Source: Agapanthus africanus | Lineage: Eukaryota; Streptophyta; Magnoliopsida; Asparagales; Amaryllidaceae | Assembly: GCA_030015575.1 (NCBI GenBank) | Contig: JASDDO010000016.1 | Span: 104,365,241-104,429,240 of the forward strand | DNA: 64,000 bases | Direction: 5' to 3' | Shown here: positions 35,031-46,452 of the stretch, piece after piece | How the letters are laid out: each line of letters starts with the position of its first letter | Position numbering within the stretch: the first letter of the stretch is position 1 | Notes under the pieces: generated by a model | Told to the model about the DNA's origin: nothing | Databases searched by the model: none | What the model saw: the letters and a program-made list of their open reading frames with translations, nothing else | Position numbers and translations under genes: made by a program

Positions 35031-38000
35031 GCACTCAAGGCTAATTATTGCGATGTCGCATACTCACAGCCCGTGTGATACCGAACACCCAACTCCTCTA
35101 CTAGTCAGTCTCACAAAACCCGTTTGCGAAACTATTGCGTTCGAGGAATAGCCTCAGTGAGTGGATCCGCAGAGAAGTTTCTTTCTATGTCTCTCTATAT
35201 CTCAAGTTCGCGGAGAAAACCATCTCCCGAAATGAGCACTACATGTCTTGGAACGTCTGGATGTCTGATGGGACCTAGTTCATAAATGAACTCCAAATCC
35301 AGACTTCTTAGACTGTATCGTCAACTGAACTTAATCAGTATCCTGCGCCATGCCTTCCTCAGTATTGCCTTGGACCACCTGTCCAAAATACTGCCCCTTG
35401 TCAGAAGGAAAAACTATAACTCTGACAGCCACTCTGCCATCCATGTCACCTTGGAAGCCTGGAGTGATAACCGTCTCCTAAAAGAGGCTGTCGTTATCAC
35501 ATCCCTAGAACACGCACTTATGTCCTAAAACTGCTTCCGATTGTTTCTCCAGGATTGGACTAATATCAACTTATTGCATCTACTGCAAGAACAACATCTG
35601 GTGTGGTACTTGACATCTCATGATTGACTCAATTGCCTAAGCAAGTGATCTGTCAATCATGCGTATCCCTCTCCCCTTTAGTCTGTAAGACACCTTTAGA
35701 GAGGGTGACTCCATTACCTGCAGGTGTACTACCGTGCCAGGAGTCGTCCATTCTAAATACTCATAGAATGCTGTCAAGGTACCCAGATTAGGAAACCACC
35801 CAAATCTAGATCTAAAACCATAGATCTAGTAACCAGAATGTCTGATATAATATCCAAGTCCTGTGTGGAGAAACCACTGTGTGACAACCAAAGTATAACC
35901 GATCGTAGTATAGGAGTTTCCTTTCCTACTATGTGTATGTCATCCAAAACCAGGACATCACACCCTACTACCTTCTTAACAGATCTATCCCCTATTCTGA
36001 TGAAGTCAAATCTATGACTGTCACGTCAGAAATAGATGATCTATCTCCGCTACATCTGCTTTAGTCTATAAGTAGATATAAGCTACCTGTCCACCAATGC
36101 TTCCGCTGCTCCCACTGACTACGACAACCCTCTGGCAGAGTCATATACACGTACACTTCTGAAGCTAGTTCAGAACGACGCTATACTCATCCTTCTGCCG
36201 GGTCTCGCAGCCTGGAACAACAGCAATGGTAAGTGTGGGTAAACAAGAACTTCCCTGTCACCGTCCTTGAGGCTACCGGAGTACCTCTCGGGTGCCTGAA
36301 GTTACCCACCGTATCTGCGGAGTGGCTAATGGAATGTCAAACCAGATTGAATCTTTAGGTTCCTTATCAAATCTTCAGTAATCATTTGCGGTTCTGGAAT
36401 CACTTCCAGTTCTACCATACTCCCACTACTGTTTTCTGAAAAAAAACATTTTTATTAAAACTGTGGTGAGTCAAGAACAATATCACTATTGATCTTCCAG
36501 ATGGTAGAAAGTCAACCCTCGCTATAGCCTGGGTCAACCCACAAACAGCCATTACAGAAACGTGCCTTGAGTTGTCCAGTGTCTGGTTTTAATCATAAGC
36601 CGGACAGCTCCCCGTACCTTAACATCGTTAAGATATGAACTGTTCTATATCCAATATAGAACCAGAGGCACTGATTTAATTGAACCAGATTCAAATCATG
36701 CACCTGTCTCCAGTGCATGTCAACTAAATGGAAGGAGGCCGATCAGCGTTACTCAACTTAGGAATGTTTCCAATTATGAGTAACCTGAAAGAGAAGCTAG
36801 TTCTCTTAATCATTACTATCAACTGAATACCACACACAAGTATCTACATCTTCGATCACCTTGAAGAATCCCGATACTTGCAATACTTGGTTCTCTACTT
36901 TATTCAAATACCTATAACTTCTCAAAATTCGGACCCTGTGTTTCCACGAAACAGCTGTCTAAATACTAGAGAAGTCACAAGTAAACCGAATATAGTACGA
37001 GGACCAACCCCTCTGTCCTGATGGACACTGGACAACATACAATACTCTGTATAAGTCCGCTGAGTCTAACAACTCTTTCACTGTGCGTCGTAGGTTGAAA
37101 ACTGTACTTATGGTTAAGAAGAATTACACCGATGTTTAATGCTCCTTACCTAACCATCCACTGATATAGGTAAATGTCATCGACATAATATCAAAAGGTA
37201 TATCTCACTCTATGAAAATAGACGTACAGATATATCGATTCGAAATTGGTGCACAACAGCGGATATTCAAAACCAAATATTTGCCGACCGGCAAACAGCC
37301 CAGATGATCTCCTCAAATATCACCGATTACAACGAATCCCGATATAATGAGGATGATCACCCTATTCCCAATGACTCACTCCCACTCATCATCTGTAAAA
37401 CCATACAGATGTGAGAATCATACCTGGTAAATACATACCCTGGAGTAAGTATCTAATCGGGAAATCAGTTTTCTTTTAACATTACACAGTGAAACTGAAA
37501 CATTGAAATGTTTCGGTGGGGTATTCCGGTATTCTTAGTAATGCCTCTTCCATTATCCAGATTCACAATTATAACCGTATAATTCTTTGCCACCTCTCCA
37601 AATCCCTTTATATGTCTTTAGTCATTACCTTCTGCACACCCCTTTAGGCCAATTGGTTTTCTTCCTTCCCTACCGTTCGGCACCAGCCTATGGTTTGGAA
37701 GAAGACTATCCAATAAGCATAATGGGTGTACTGTCCTAATCCTAGGAGCACTCGCAATGCGAGAGAAGGTGAAGAGAAAAGACAACTGAATGTACTTTAT
37801 TCCTATTTCTCCTGAACCAGGATCCATCCCCGAACTGGAACAAATTTCTTTCGAGTTCGTATATAACCATACGATGGATTATCCAATAAACTGGGATCTT
37901 CATAGTAATACGGAGTGTCCTGGAGAAATACAAAGGTGATTTAGGATTGGCGAAGAAATACTTGGTTTGTTCGTGAATAGTAGTCGCACTTTACTTTGCC

Positions 38001-40461
38001 CTCTTACTAATCCCTTGCTTTGTCTTAACTTAATACCTTCTGTACACCGTTTAGGCTAACTGGTTTTCTTCATTGCCTACCGGTCGGCACCAGCCTATGG
38101 TTTGGAAGAAGACTATCCAATTTGCGTAATAGGTGTACTACTCCTAAACCAAGGAGTACTCGCAACCTGAGAGAAGGTAAAAGGAAAAGACAACTGAATA
38201 ATCCTATTCGTTTTCTCCAGAACCAGAAACCATCCTCGAAGTCCTTCGAGTTCGTATATAACCATACGATGGTTTTTTCCAGTGGAAGTGGACGTTCGTA
38301 GTAATACGGGGTGTCCTGGAGAAAAGGGTAAAAGTAGGAGTGGCAATGAGGTTTGCAACTCTGACAATCCAAAAGCCAGTGTCAAGAAGGCTCGGTCAAC
38401 TTGGTTACTGAGTCATAGTCTTAGGGTCGGGTCAATGGTCGCTGCCAAAGAGAGAGAAAAGAAACACTCAGCGTGCACTCTAACCTAGATCAGAATGGTT
38501 ACCAATTTGTCTAATCAGGAAACCTCCCACTGTACCTCAAATTCTCCTCCAAACCTGAAAGAAGAATTAGTCGGGGTCACCCGAGGAGTAAACTAACTCA
38601 TCAGTGGGAATCGGGATCCAACTATCATCGCATGATAACTTGACGGAATCCACTCAAGTCACCACACTCCAGAAGGTATGCGCATGGCTGGCAAGTTTCG
38701 GTTCTTTTGAAACTGCCGATGTGATTTTTACCCCTAGGACCCAAGTGATCTTGACGAATAATCAACAAATCAAAAGGTCCTAGTCAAGTTCAACCCGTCA
38801 TTATCTTGATTGCGTTAAACCCACCCGCACGACCCTTGACGAATAATCAACAAAGTCGTACGACTGTCCTAACCAATCCACATATCCATACGACAGAAAG
38901 CATTACAGAGCTACCGCACACTACGCCTCGGCGAATAGCAACGACAAACGTAGCGCGAATACTAAGCAATACTGATCTGAAATGACGGAGGGCTACGGCT
39001 GGTTTTTGGCGAAAAACCTTTAACGTAATGAACTTGATATCGTTGAAGGAACCGGATAACTTTTTATAAAAATATAGTGACGAAAACCTTTGCTAAAAAG
39101 GTCACTCCCGGTGAAGGGATCTCGGCTCTTTCCCCGTAGAATGAGGTGCAGGATATTCCAACTGAATACCACGATGCAAAGCAAAAGTAATCGGCTATAG
39201 TGAAGTTAATGCCCTGACGCAAACTTCTGTCCAAGGGGTCACTCCCGGTGAAGGGATCTCGGCCCTTGCCTCGTCGATTGAGGAGCAGGATATTCCAAAT
39301 GAATACCACGATGCAAAACAAAAGTGAACGTCCTTGCAATAACAGCTTTTTGAAAAATGTTCCAACAACATCAGAATAGGTTTTTTTATCTTGCATTGAT
39401 CCGAATCAACGCAGTCCCATCAATGGATCACATCCCAAAGAACGAAAATATACTGATGTATGTATATGCCATCCGCATTCGCCACTGGGTCCCGTCACCA
39501 CCAGTTAGGTTACTTAACTAACGACAGAGCGGGGACTGGACTAGCGTGGATGCAAAACATATACAACATCTACTAATATATATACCAATATATTATATTC
39601 GCTCAAGGCGTGATAAGAATGCAACATCACAGAAATGTACAACATCACAGAACAATACAGATATCTGGGATCCCCGGGTTTCACAGAGCCGCTGCTGAAA
39701 CCCGACGTTCCCCTGGTCGTGTGGATAGCCTGTGCAATGAAATCCTAGACCCCTACGGGCGAGGCAAGTCACCCGCCAAAACCTGAAGCGAGGCAGCCCC
39801 CTTCAGCACCGTGAATGGACCACCCAGCACTTCATGGAATCCGGTAACTTGGGCACCCCTCCTGGGTCAACCTGTACCCCCTACGAGTGCGGCGAATAGC
39901 CCTCCAATCCTAGAGTGAAGCCCCCTCCGTCTCAATGCCATGAGATGCGGGCCCGTTTCCCTCTAGAACCCGGCTATCCGTGCACCCCTCCGCGGGGTAA
40001 TCCTAGTACAGAAAGTAAAATATACATACAACGGGTACATCGACCGCAACCAGGTCGTGCCCCAAAAGAATAATACAAACATGCAGTGACGGCAGTCCAC
40101 ATGTCGGACGTTCGCCCCGCAATATCAAATGTACATAATACAACAAAACTGTACTAGCATTGCATCCAGGCTATCCCCCACGACCGATCCGCAGCAACAC
40201 AGCATAAACATAGAACATCAACGTGAAAGTCACGTTCGCAAATCCGTCTAACCGGGCTATAGCAGTTAGACGGGATTTACCGATCAAGTGACATTCACGG
40301 TCGCAGATATAATGTAAATACTGTGAAATAATGTGTTTAAAATATCCGATCGATCAAATAATTAACAAGTGGGCCCCCAAGCAATACTGTAGCACTCACA
40401 GAGATTCTGGGCCCAAAATTAATATCCCAAAACCCCCAAAAACAGCCCACAAGCCCACTGG
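35031..40461 (-). other. Non-coding interior of copia B with RT and RNase H relics
   Basis: Aligns by eye along its length with the interior of copia A in reverse complement. The RNase H end reads ADPLTEA at 35154-35174. The reverse transcriptase block lies at about 35795-35965, where one base is missing next to the catalytic aspartates relative to A. The internal duplications lie at about 37620-38230 and 39064-39330. No open gene. Short frames reported across this interval differ between copies. Confidence 0.75.
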
Positions 40462-40566
40462 AAAATTTCGACACAGTAACGACACCAATGTGCGGCGGAA
40501 CTGCGGCCCAAGGGGGGTTTGGCCGCGGTTCCGCGCTTGAGGTGTCGACTGACTGCGTCGAATTTT
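40462..40566 (-). other. Long hairpin in the leader of copia B
   Basis: An inverted repeat of about 105 nt at the place matching 2824-2934 in copia A. Outer arms AAAATTTCGACACAGT and ACTGCGTCGAATTTT, then CGACACC with GGTGTCG, then the core GCGGAACTGCGGCC with GGCCGCGGTTCCGC (13 of 14 pairs) around CAAGGGGGGTTT. The arms share little sequence with those of A yet pair with each other. Element D starts the same kind of structure at about 63955 but the window ends inside it. Confidence 0.8.
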
Positions 40567-40736
40567 TACAGAAGTCTTAGAATTTCTTGTACATCAGTTT
40601 TCTACAACCTGAAAAAAATTTTGAGCAAGAAAAAATTCAACAGAAAACTGATGCAGGAAAAAACGCGGTTTTGGGAATTTTGGTCGATCGGATAAGTAAA
40701 ACGCATTAGAACAAGCTAGGCAAGGTTAATGGCGTG

Positions 40737-40748
40737 GCTCTGATACCA
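40737..40748 (-). other. Primer binding site of copia B (tRNA-iMet)
   Basis: Plus strand GCTCTGATACCA, the reverse complement of TGGTATCAGAGC, directly against the 5' LTR. Confidence 0.94.
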
Positions 40749-42957
40749 TGTTGCGCCACGGCAGCGCCCCGGCCGTCTATCCGAGGCCAAAATGCGGAAT
40801 CAAAAATTTTCCTTACTTGGAAACCGGCACTACTGCGGACAATGAAAACCCGGATCGTAACCATTAACCTAATGCTAGCAAACAAGAGATGGGAAGAAAA
40901 GTATACCAAGTGATCCGAGTCCTCCGGTCTTCTCTTCATCGTCCCAATCTCCCGCGGAAAGTCTTGTCTCCATATCGTCGCCTCCTCGCCGGAAAGGGCA
41001 CCACATCGCCTGCGTCTTTTACGGGCTCCTGCCTCAATACCGAGGCAACTCGGGCATGAAGCCGGCAACTCGACATGCTCAAGATATGCTGTAGAATGTG
41101 TAGTGTAGAGGCTATGTCTCATTTGGGGTTTGTTGCCTTTGAAGATGATGGAGGAATCAAGATTAGAAAAATGGTGCTTGCATTTTTCTAGCATGAAAAT
41201 GAGATCAAGAATGAAACTCTCAAGATGAAGCTCTCATCTTCTTTCTCTCTCAAAATGTCTTCAACCATTTTCTAATGAGAATGGTGGAGGAAGGAATTAC
41301 ATAAGCAAGAGGGAGGTGAGTGTAGGAAAAGAGAGAGGGTGACCATATCCTAACACCATCATAACCAAATCAAATCAACTCCAAATCACTTCTTATCAAC
41401 AAAAAGCAAGTGATGAGAATGGTATCAAAAGATGCTTTCATAATAAATACATTTGCAAGAAAACCCTCCACAATGTGTTATTTGCAAACTTGCAAATAAC
41501 ACCCTCCATCGGAAAAGTCCGGCCGGGAAAGAACAAAGGAAAACCGGCCGGAACGGAATGCAAACTGGCAACTCCAGAAAACTGGTCCCGTAATAAATTA
41601 CCGGAAAACCCCGATACTGTGCATACACACCCGCATCTGTATTCCGTCCGGATACAAATGCAATGAGACAAAATCTACACTGTACTAAACTAGGACCGGC
41701 TTAAGCCAAAGCCGGCTAGTAAAATCCGTTCGATCCTGATCCGTGCAATACCGCACGCATCTGATCGAACCCTGCCATTTAACCATACGGCCACTAGTAC
41801 AAAACTGTCCGATCCTGATCCGTGCAATACCGAACGTATCTTATCGGACCCTGCCATATCTCCATACGGCCTCTACAGCGTTTCGCCCGAAAGCTTGAGT
41901 AACTGAAAGTGTGGTGGACTCTAAAGACTCGTCAATACTATGGCTGTGGATTTAACCACTAGCACGTCAGAGGTATTAGCCAATACGTGACGGGCCACCA
42001 GCTATTGACCAAAAGGGACGTTGATGAGCGAACTCATCCTGACACCCTACTGAGCCTGTCAGTGACAATATCCGTACAGTCCGGTCCGTTCGTCTATGAG
42101 TATCGCATGGCGGGCCTAGGGGGTTGGTAAAAGTCAGACCCCTAAAAGCGGTACAAGTCGTGTCGGAGTGTAGCCCAGAACACCCTGAGATACTACTGGA
42201 ATACCTACCAGTAAATCTCCTGCCTCGGCCGAGGGCTTTGTGTAATGGCTCTCCTAGATACAGCGCGACCTCACCCCCAATACCAGGAGAGACGAACCCC
42301 TGCAGATCCGCTCACTGCCTCCATGTGGCTCGGGACTGTACCCAACTAAAACCTGTTTGTACGACTCCTTTGAGCCATGGTAGGGTAGTAATCAAAGCAC
42401 AGTGGGAACTCACACGACACAAATGACGATCTCAGGTCGATGAACTAACCTGTACACATGTCACCAGGGAACTGCTATCTGACGTCTGGTATAAGACCAA
42501 CTAGCAGGTTCCCGGCAAGTCCTGTCCGGTGTACTCATAACCCAATGAGCACCTGTATACATCTTAGGTGAACCAACTGACACCAGTGGCTTGTGAAACC
42601 GGCCACCGCCCCTCGTCGGGGTCTCGACTGTATACACTAGTCTACTAATGGAGTATCGATGCCCTGTCTCGAAAATCCTACGACTAGGGACCTTTTAAGG
42701 ATGTGCTTATAGACTACCAGCTCCCACGTATATGATCGCCATCATACTGCTGGTAGTCAAGCAAGAATCCTAGGGGCTCTATCAACGTGTAATAGCGACA
42801 TGTCAGGTCACCTAAAGCAGTACACGATGATAAAGATAAACCAGATAGCATACTATCATCTCGAGTAAGACTGTCCTACCGGGATAGGTCCTCCCTCAAT
42901 CATTGCAATCACGTGCCTGTGATCCAATAATTGACTCTGATGGCACTATCTCCAACA
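40749..42957 (-). repeat. Copia B 5' LTR
   Basis: 2209 bp, TGTTGCGCC to CCAACA on the plus strand, followed by CTAAC. The Tekay pol frame runs 21 codons into this LTR before a stop; those codons are not Tekay sequence. Confidence 0.94.
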
Positions 42958-45900
42958 CTAACTGACCTCCTGCCGATGTGAACTCAAACTGTATACGACT
43001 ATCACATAAGATCTGCCAGTCTGTAGAAGACTGTCTCTGCAAAATGCTCAAATGAGATAAATTACCTCCAGGCCTCCGACTCAAGGCATCTGCTACCATA
43101 TTTGCTTTGCCAGGATGGTACAAGATCTCACAGTCGTAATCCTTCACCAGTTCCATCCATCTACGCTGCCTGAGGTTCAGATCTTTCTGCTGAAAGATAT
43201 ACTTTAAGCTTTTATGATCTGTGAAGATTTGACACGATTCTCCATACAAGTAATGTCTCCAAATCTTCAATGCGAATACTACAGCAGCCATCTCTAGATC
43301 ATGAGTGGGGTAGTTTTGTTCATGCCTCTTCAACTGTCGAGAAGCATATGCTATAACTTTGCCGTGTTGCATCAACACACAGCCTAAGCCCACTCTAGAA
43401 GCATCGCAATACACGACGAAACCCCCTGACCCGGAAGGTAAAGATAATACAGGTGTAGTCGTCAAACGCGTCTTCAACTGTTGGAAACTCTGCTCACACG
43501 CATCTGTCCACTGAAATGGAACTTCCTTCCTAGTCAATCCTGTCAAAGGTGCCGCTATCCGTGAGAAATCCTGTACGAAGCGTCTGTAATAACCTGCCAG
43601 ACCTAAGAAACTCCGAACCTCCGTAACTGACATAGGCCTGGGCCAGTGTTGTACCGCTTCAATCTTCTTTGGGTCCACACATATACCTTCTCTCATAACT
43701 ATGTGACCCAAGAACTCCACACTATCGAGCCAAAAAGCACACTTAGAAAATTTTGCATACAGCTGATGCTCCTTCAAGGTCTGCAATGTGATACGTAAAT
43801 GCTGCTCGTGCTCCGTCTGACTCCGAGAATATACAAGAATATCATCTATGAATACTATAATAAACCGATCGATAAATGGTCTAAAGATACGGTTCATCAT
43901 ATCCATAAAAGCTGCTGGAGCGTTGGTGAGTCCGAACGACATCACCAGAAATTCATAATGTCCATATCTCGTACGAAATGCCGTCTTTGGAATATCGTCC
44001 TTCCGAACCCTCAACTGATGATACCCTGACCTCAAGTCAATCTTTGAGAAAAACCCAGCTCCTTGTAACTGATCGAACAAGTCATCTATACGTGGTAATG
44101 GATACCTGTTTCGTACAGTGACGCGATTCAGCTGTCGGTAGTCGATGCACATTCTCATACTACCATCCTTCTTCTTTACAAATAAGACAGGAGCTCCCCA
44201 CGGTGAAACACTGGGACGAACAAGTCCTCTATCTAACAACTCTTGCAACTGGCCCTTGAGTTCTTTCAATTCCGTCGGTGCCATTCGATAGGGTGGTATA
44301 GAAATAGGCCCCGCACCCGGAATCAAGTCGATGCAAAATTCGATATCTCGATCAGGTGGCAATCCTGGTAACTCAGCAGGAAATACTTCAGGAAATTCTC
44401 GTATGATCGGGATTTGGTCCAATGGAACTTCAGCGACCCCTATGTCCTGAATAAAGGCCAAGAACCCATGACAACCCTTCTTCAAGAGCCGCCCCGCACA
44501 AAAAGCAGAAATCATGTTGACAGGGGTTAACTTGCAATCCCCCTGCACAACAAACACCGGTTCACCAGGAAAACAAAACCTAACCGCTTTTCCTCTACAA
44601 TCTACATAGGCATGACAAGCGGCTAACCAATCCATCCCAAGAAGTATGTCAAAGTCTAACATGTCCAGGAGAATCAGATCAACTAGCGAATCTCTACCAC
44701 CAATACGCACCGAACACGATCTGAATACGTGCCGAGCTATAAAGGAATCTCCAACTGGAGTAATCACTACCAAAGGTAACTCTAATAATGACGACTCCTT
44801 CCCCAACAAAAGTGTGAATCGTGAAGATACATAAGAATGTGTAGAACCGGGATCAAATAAAACATGTGCCTCTAATGAGCATACTGTAAGAGTACCTGTC
44901 ACGACTGCATTTGATGCCTGGGCATCCTGTGGAGTCAGCGCAAAAACCCGTGCCTGGCCCCTGCCCGCATCCTGTCGTCCTCTACCTCGATCTCCTCGAC
45001 CTCTCTGAGCACGTCCTGCAAAGCCTCGACCTCGTGGTGCAACTGCCTGGCGTGTAGCGCCAACTGGAGGAGGAAGTAAAGCCATCTGTGTAGGAGGTGG
45101 AAGGGGTAAAGCAGCCTGTGGAGCAACGGTCCCTCCCTGAGATCTACAATCCTGCGCAAAGTGTCCGGGAAGTCCACAACTATAACAAGTAGATGGTGGT
45201 CTCTGATCATCAGGATAAGAACTGAACATCTGGCCCTGTGTCCAACCTCGTCCGACACTGCGGCCTGGAGTATATCTGCCTGGATATGACCCTCTACCTC
45301 GGCCAAACTGTCTATTTGTCGGCACGACTGGTCCACTCCTCTTTGGCTCCGGAACGACCCCTGACTCGCTCAAACGCTCCTCTACTCGTATCGCCGCATC
45401 CATGGCCTGTGCATATGTATCAAAATGCTGGGAGCCTATCGCCAGATACAACTGTGTTTCCAAACTCCTTAGGAACCTCTTCACCCGAAGCTCCTCTGTA
45501 GGTACTAAGTATGGGGCATATCGCGATAGCTGGGTGAATCGTAAGTCATAATCTGCTACTGACATACTTGCTGATTTCCTCAACGCTTCGAAACTGCTAG
45601 CTCTAGCGTCCCTCACACTCTGTGGAAGAAATCTGGCAAGAAAGACTGTAGAAAACTCGGTCCACGTCATCGGAGGAAGATTCGTAGCTCGCCCTCTTTC
45701 CATCGACTCACACCACTCCTGTGCAAGTCCCTCCAAACGAAAGCTAGTCAGCTCAACTGACCTCGCATCAGAACATCGCAATGATCTGCCAATCCTCGCC
45801 ATCCTATCAAGAAAAGACTGAGGATCTTCCGCCACATCGGTCCCTGTAAATACCGGGGGTCTCAATCTTATAAACTCTGCAAGCGATACCTCCATCACTC

Positions 45901-46174
45901 TCGTATCTACTGGCGCTACCGTCTATGTAGGCTGTACCTCGGACTCTGCTACGGTCGGTGCTGGATCTGATCTCAATACTCGAGTGGTCTCAGCTAACTG
46001 TCCTACCACTCGTTGTAATCCTAACATACCCTTCTCAATCCTAGTCATGCGATCTGGAAGAGGAGGATCAACATGCTCATGCACCGCCGGAACGTCCGGT
46101 GTACCAGTCGTCGTCATAGGCGGACTCGCCCTAGCTGCATCTCTGGCTGTGGCTCGCCTAGCCCGCGTAGCCAT
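42958..46174 (-). pseudogene. gag-pol: Tekay gag-pol, first half: gag, protease, RT, RNase H
   Basis: Minus strand. The natural start is probably the ATG at 46172-46174 (MATRARR). A single TAG at 45923-45925 interrupts the gag N-terminus; from 45898 the frame is open for about 980 codons to the copia B junction. In order: gag ([16 protein letters not shown], [11 protein letters not shown]), CCHC knuckle [14 protein letters not shown] (about 45150-45190), protease with [10 protein letters not shown] (about 44850; DPGS instead of DSGA is common here), reverse transcriptase with the FIDD box (about 43845-43860), and RNase H with [10 protein letters not shown] and ending VADALSRR. Integrase resumes at 32805. 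Both the stop in gag and the insertion prevent a full polyprotein. Confidence 0.9.
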
Positions 46175-46436
46175 AGCAACTGGAACAAGAAACGAGAGTT
46201 GATAAGGTGTGGGAATAGAAGTAATCAATAACGGAGAATCAACGGAGGAATAGATCAAGATAAACATCCTAAGGTTAGTTAGGCTGAATACGATAACGTA
46301 AATATGCCGCGGAACATACGTACGGTACTGCATTCGTCCTAATTCACCTACTCCATCAAATCAAAGGTCATCCTAACTCTCGGACTTACATCAACCTATT
46401 GAAATCCCTTACTGAATTCCGTAAGGTTACTCCTAA

Positions 46437-46448
46437 GCTCTGATACCA
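46437..46448 (-). other. Primer binding site of Tekay (tRNA-iMet)
   Basis: Plus strand GCTCTGATACCA, four bases from the 5' LTR end at 46453. Confidence 0.93.
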
Positions 46449-46452
46449 ACTT

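Larger units (their letters stand above)
32811..42957 (-). mobile_element. Copia element B: complete, non-autonomous, inside Tekay pol
   Basis: Same family as copia A, opposite strand. LTRs of exactly equal length, 2209 bp (32811-35019, 40749-42957), with outer plus-strand ends TGTTACGCC / TGTTGCGCC and CCAACA. Target duplication CTAAC at 32806-32810 and 42958-42962. Primer site, polypurine tract and leader hairpin are present; the 5.7-kb interior has no usable gag or pol. I count 28 LTR differences by eye, about 1.3 percent. It inserted between the RNase H and integrase parts of Tekay pol. Confidence 0.94.

Noticed and set aside
42896..42957. C-terminal 21 residues of the 1000-codon Tekay frame
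   Set aside because: These codons lie in the copia B LTR; they are read-through into the insertion, not part of pol.
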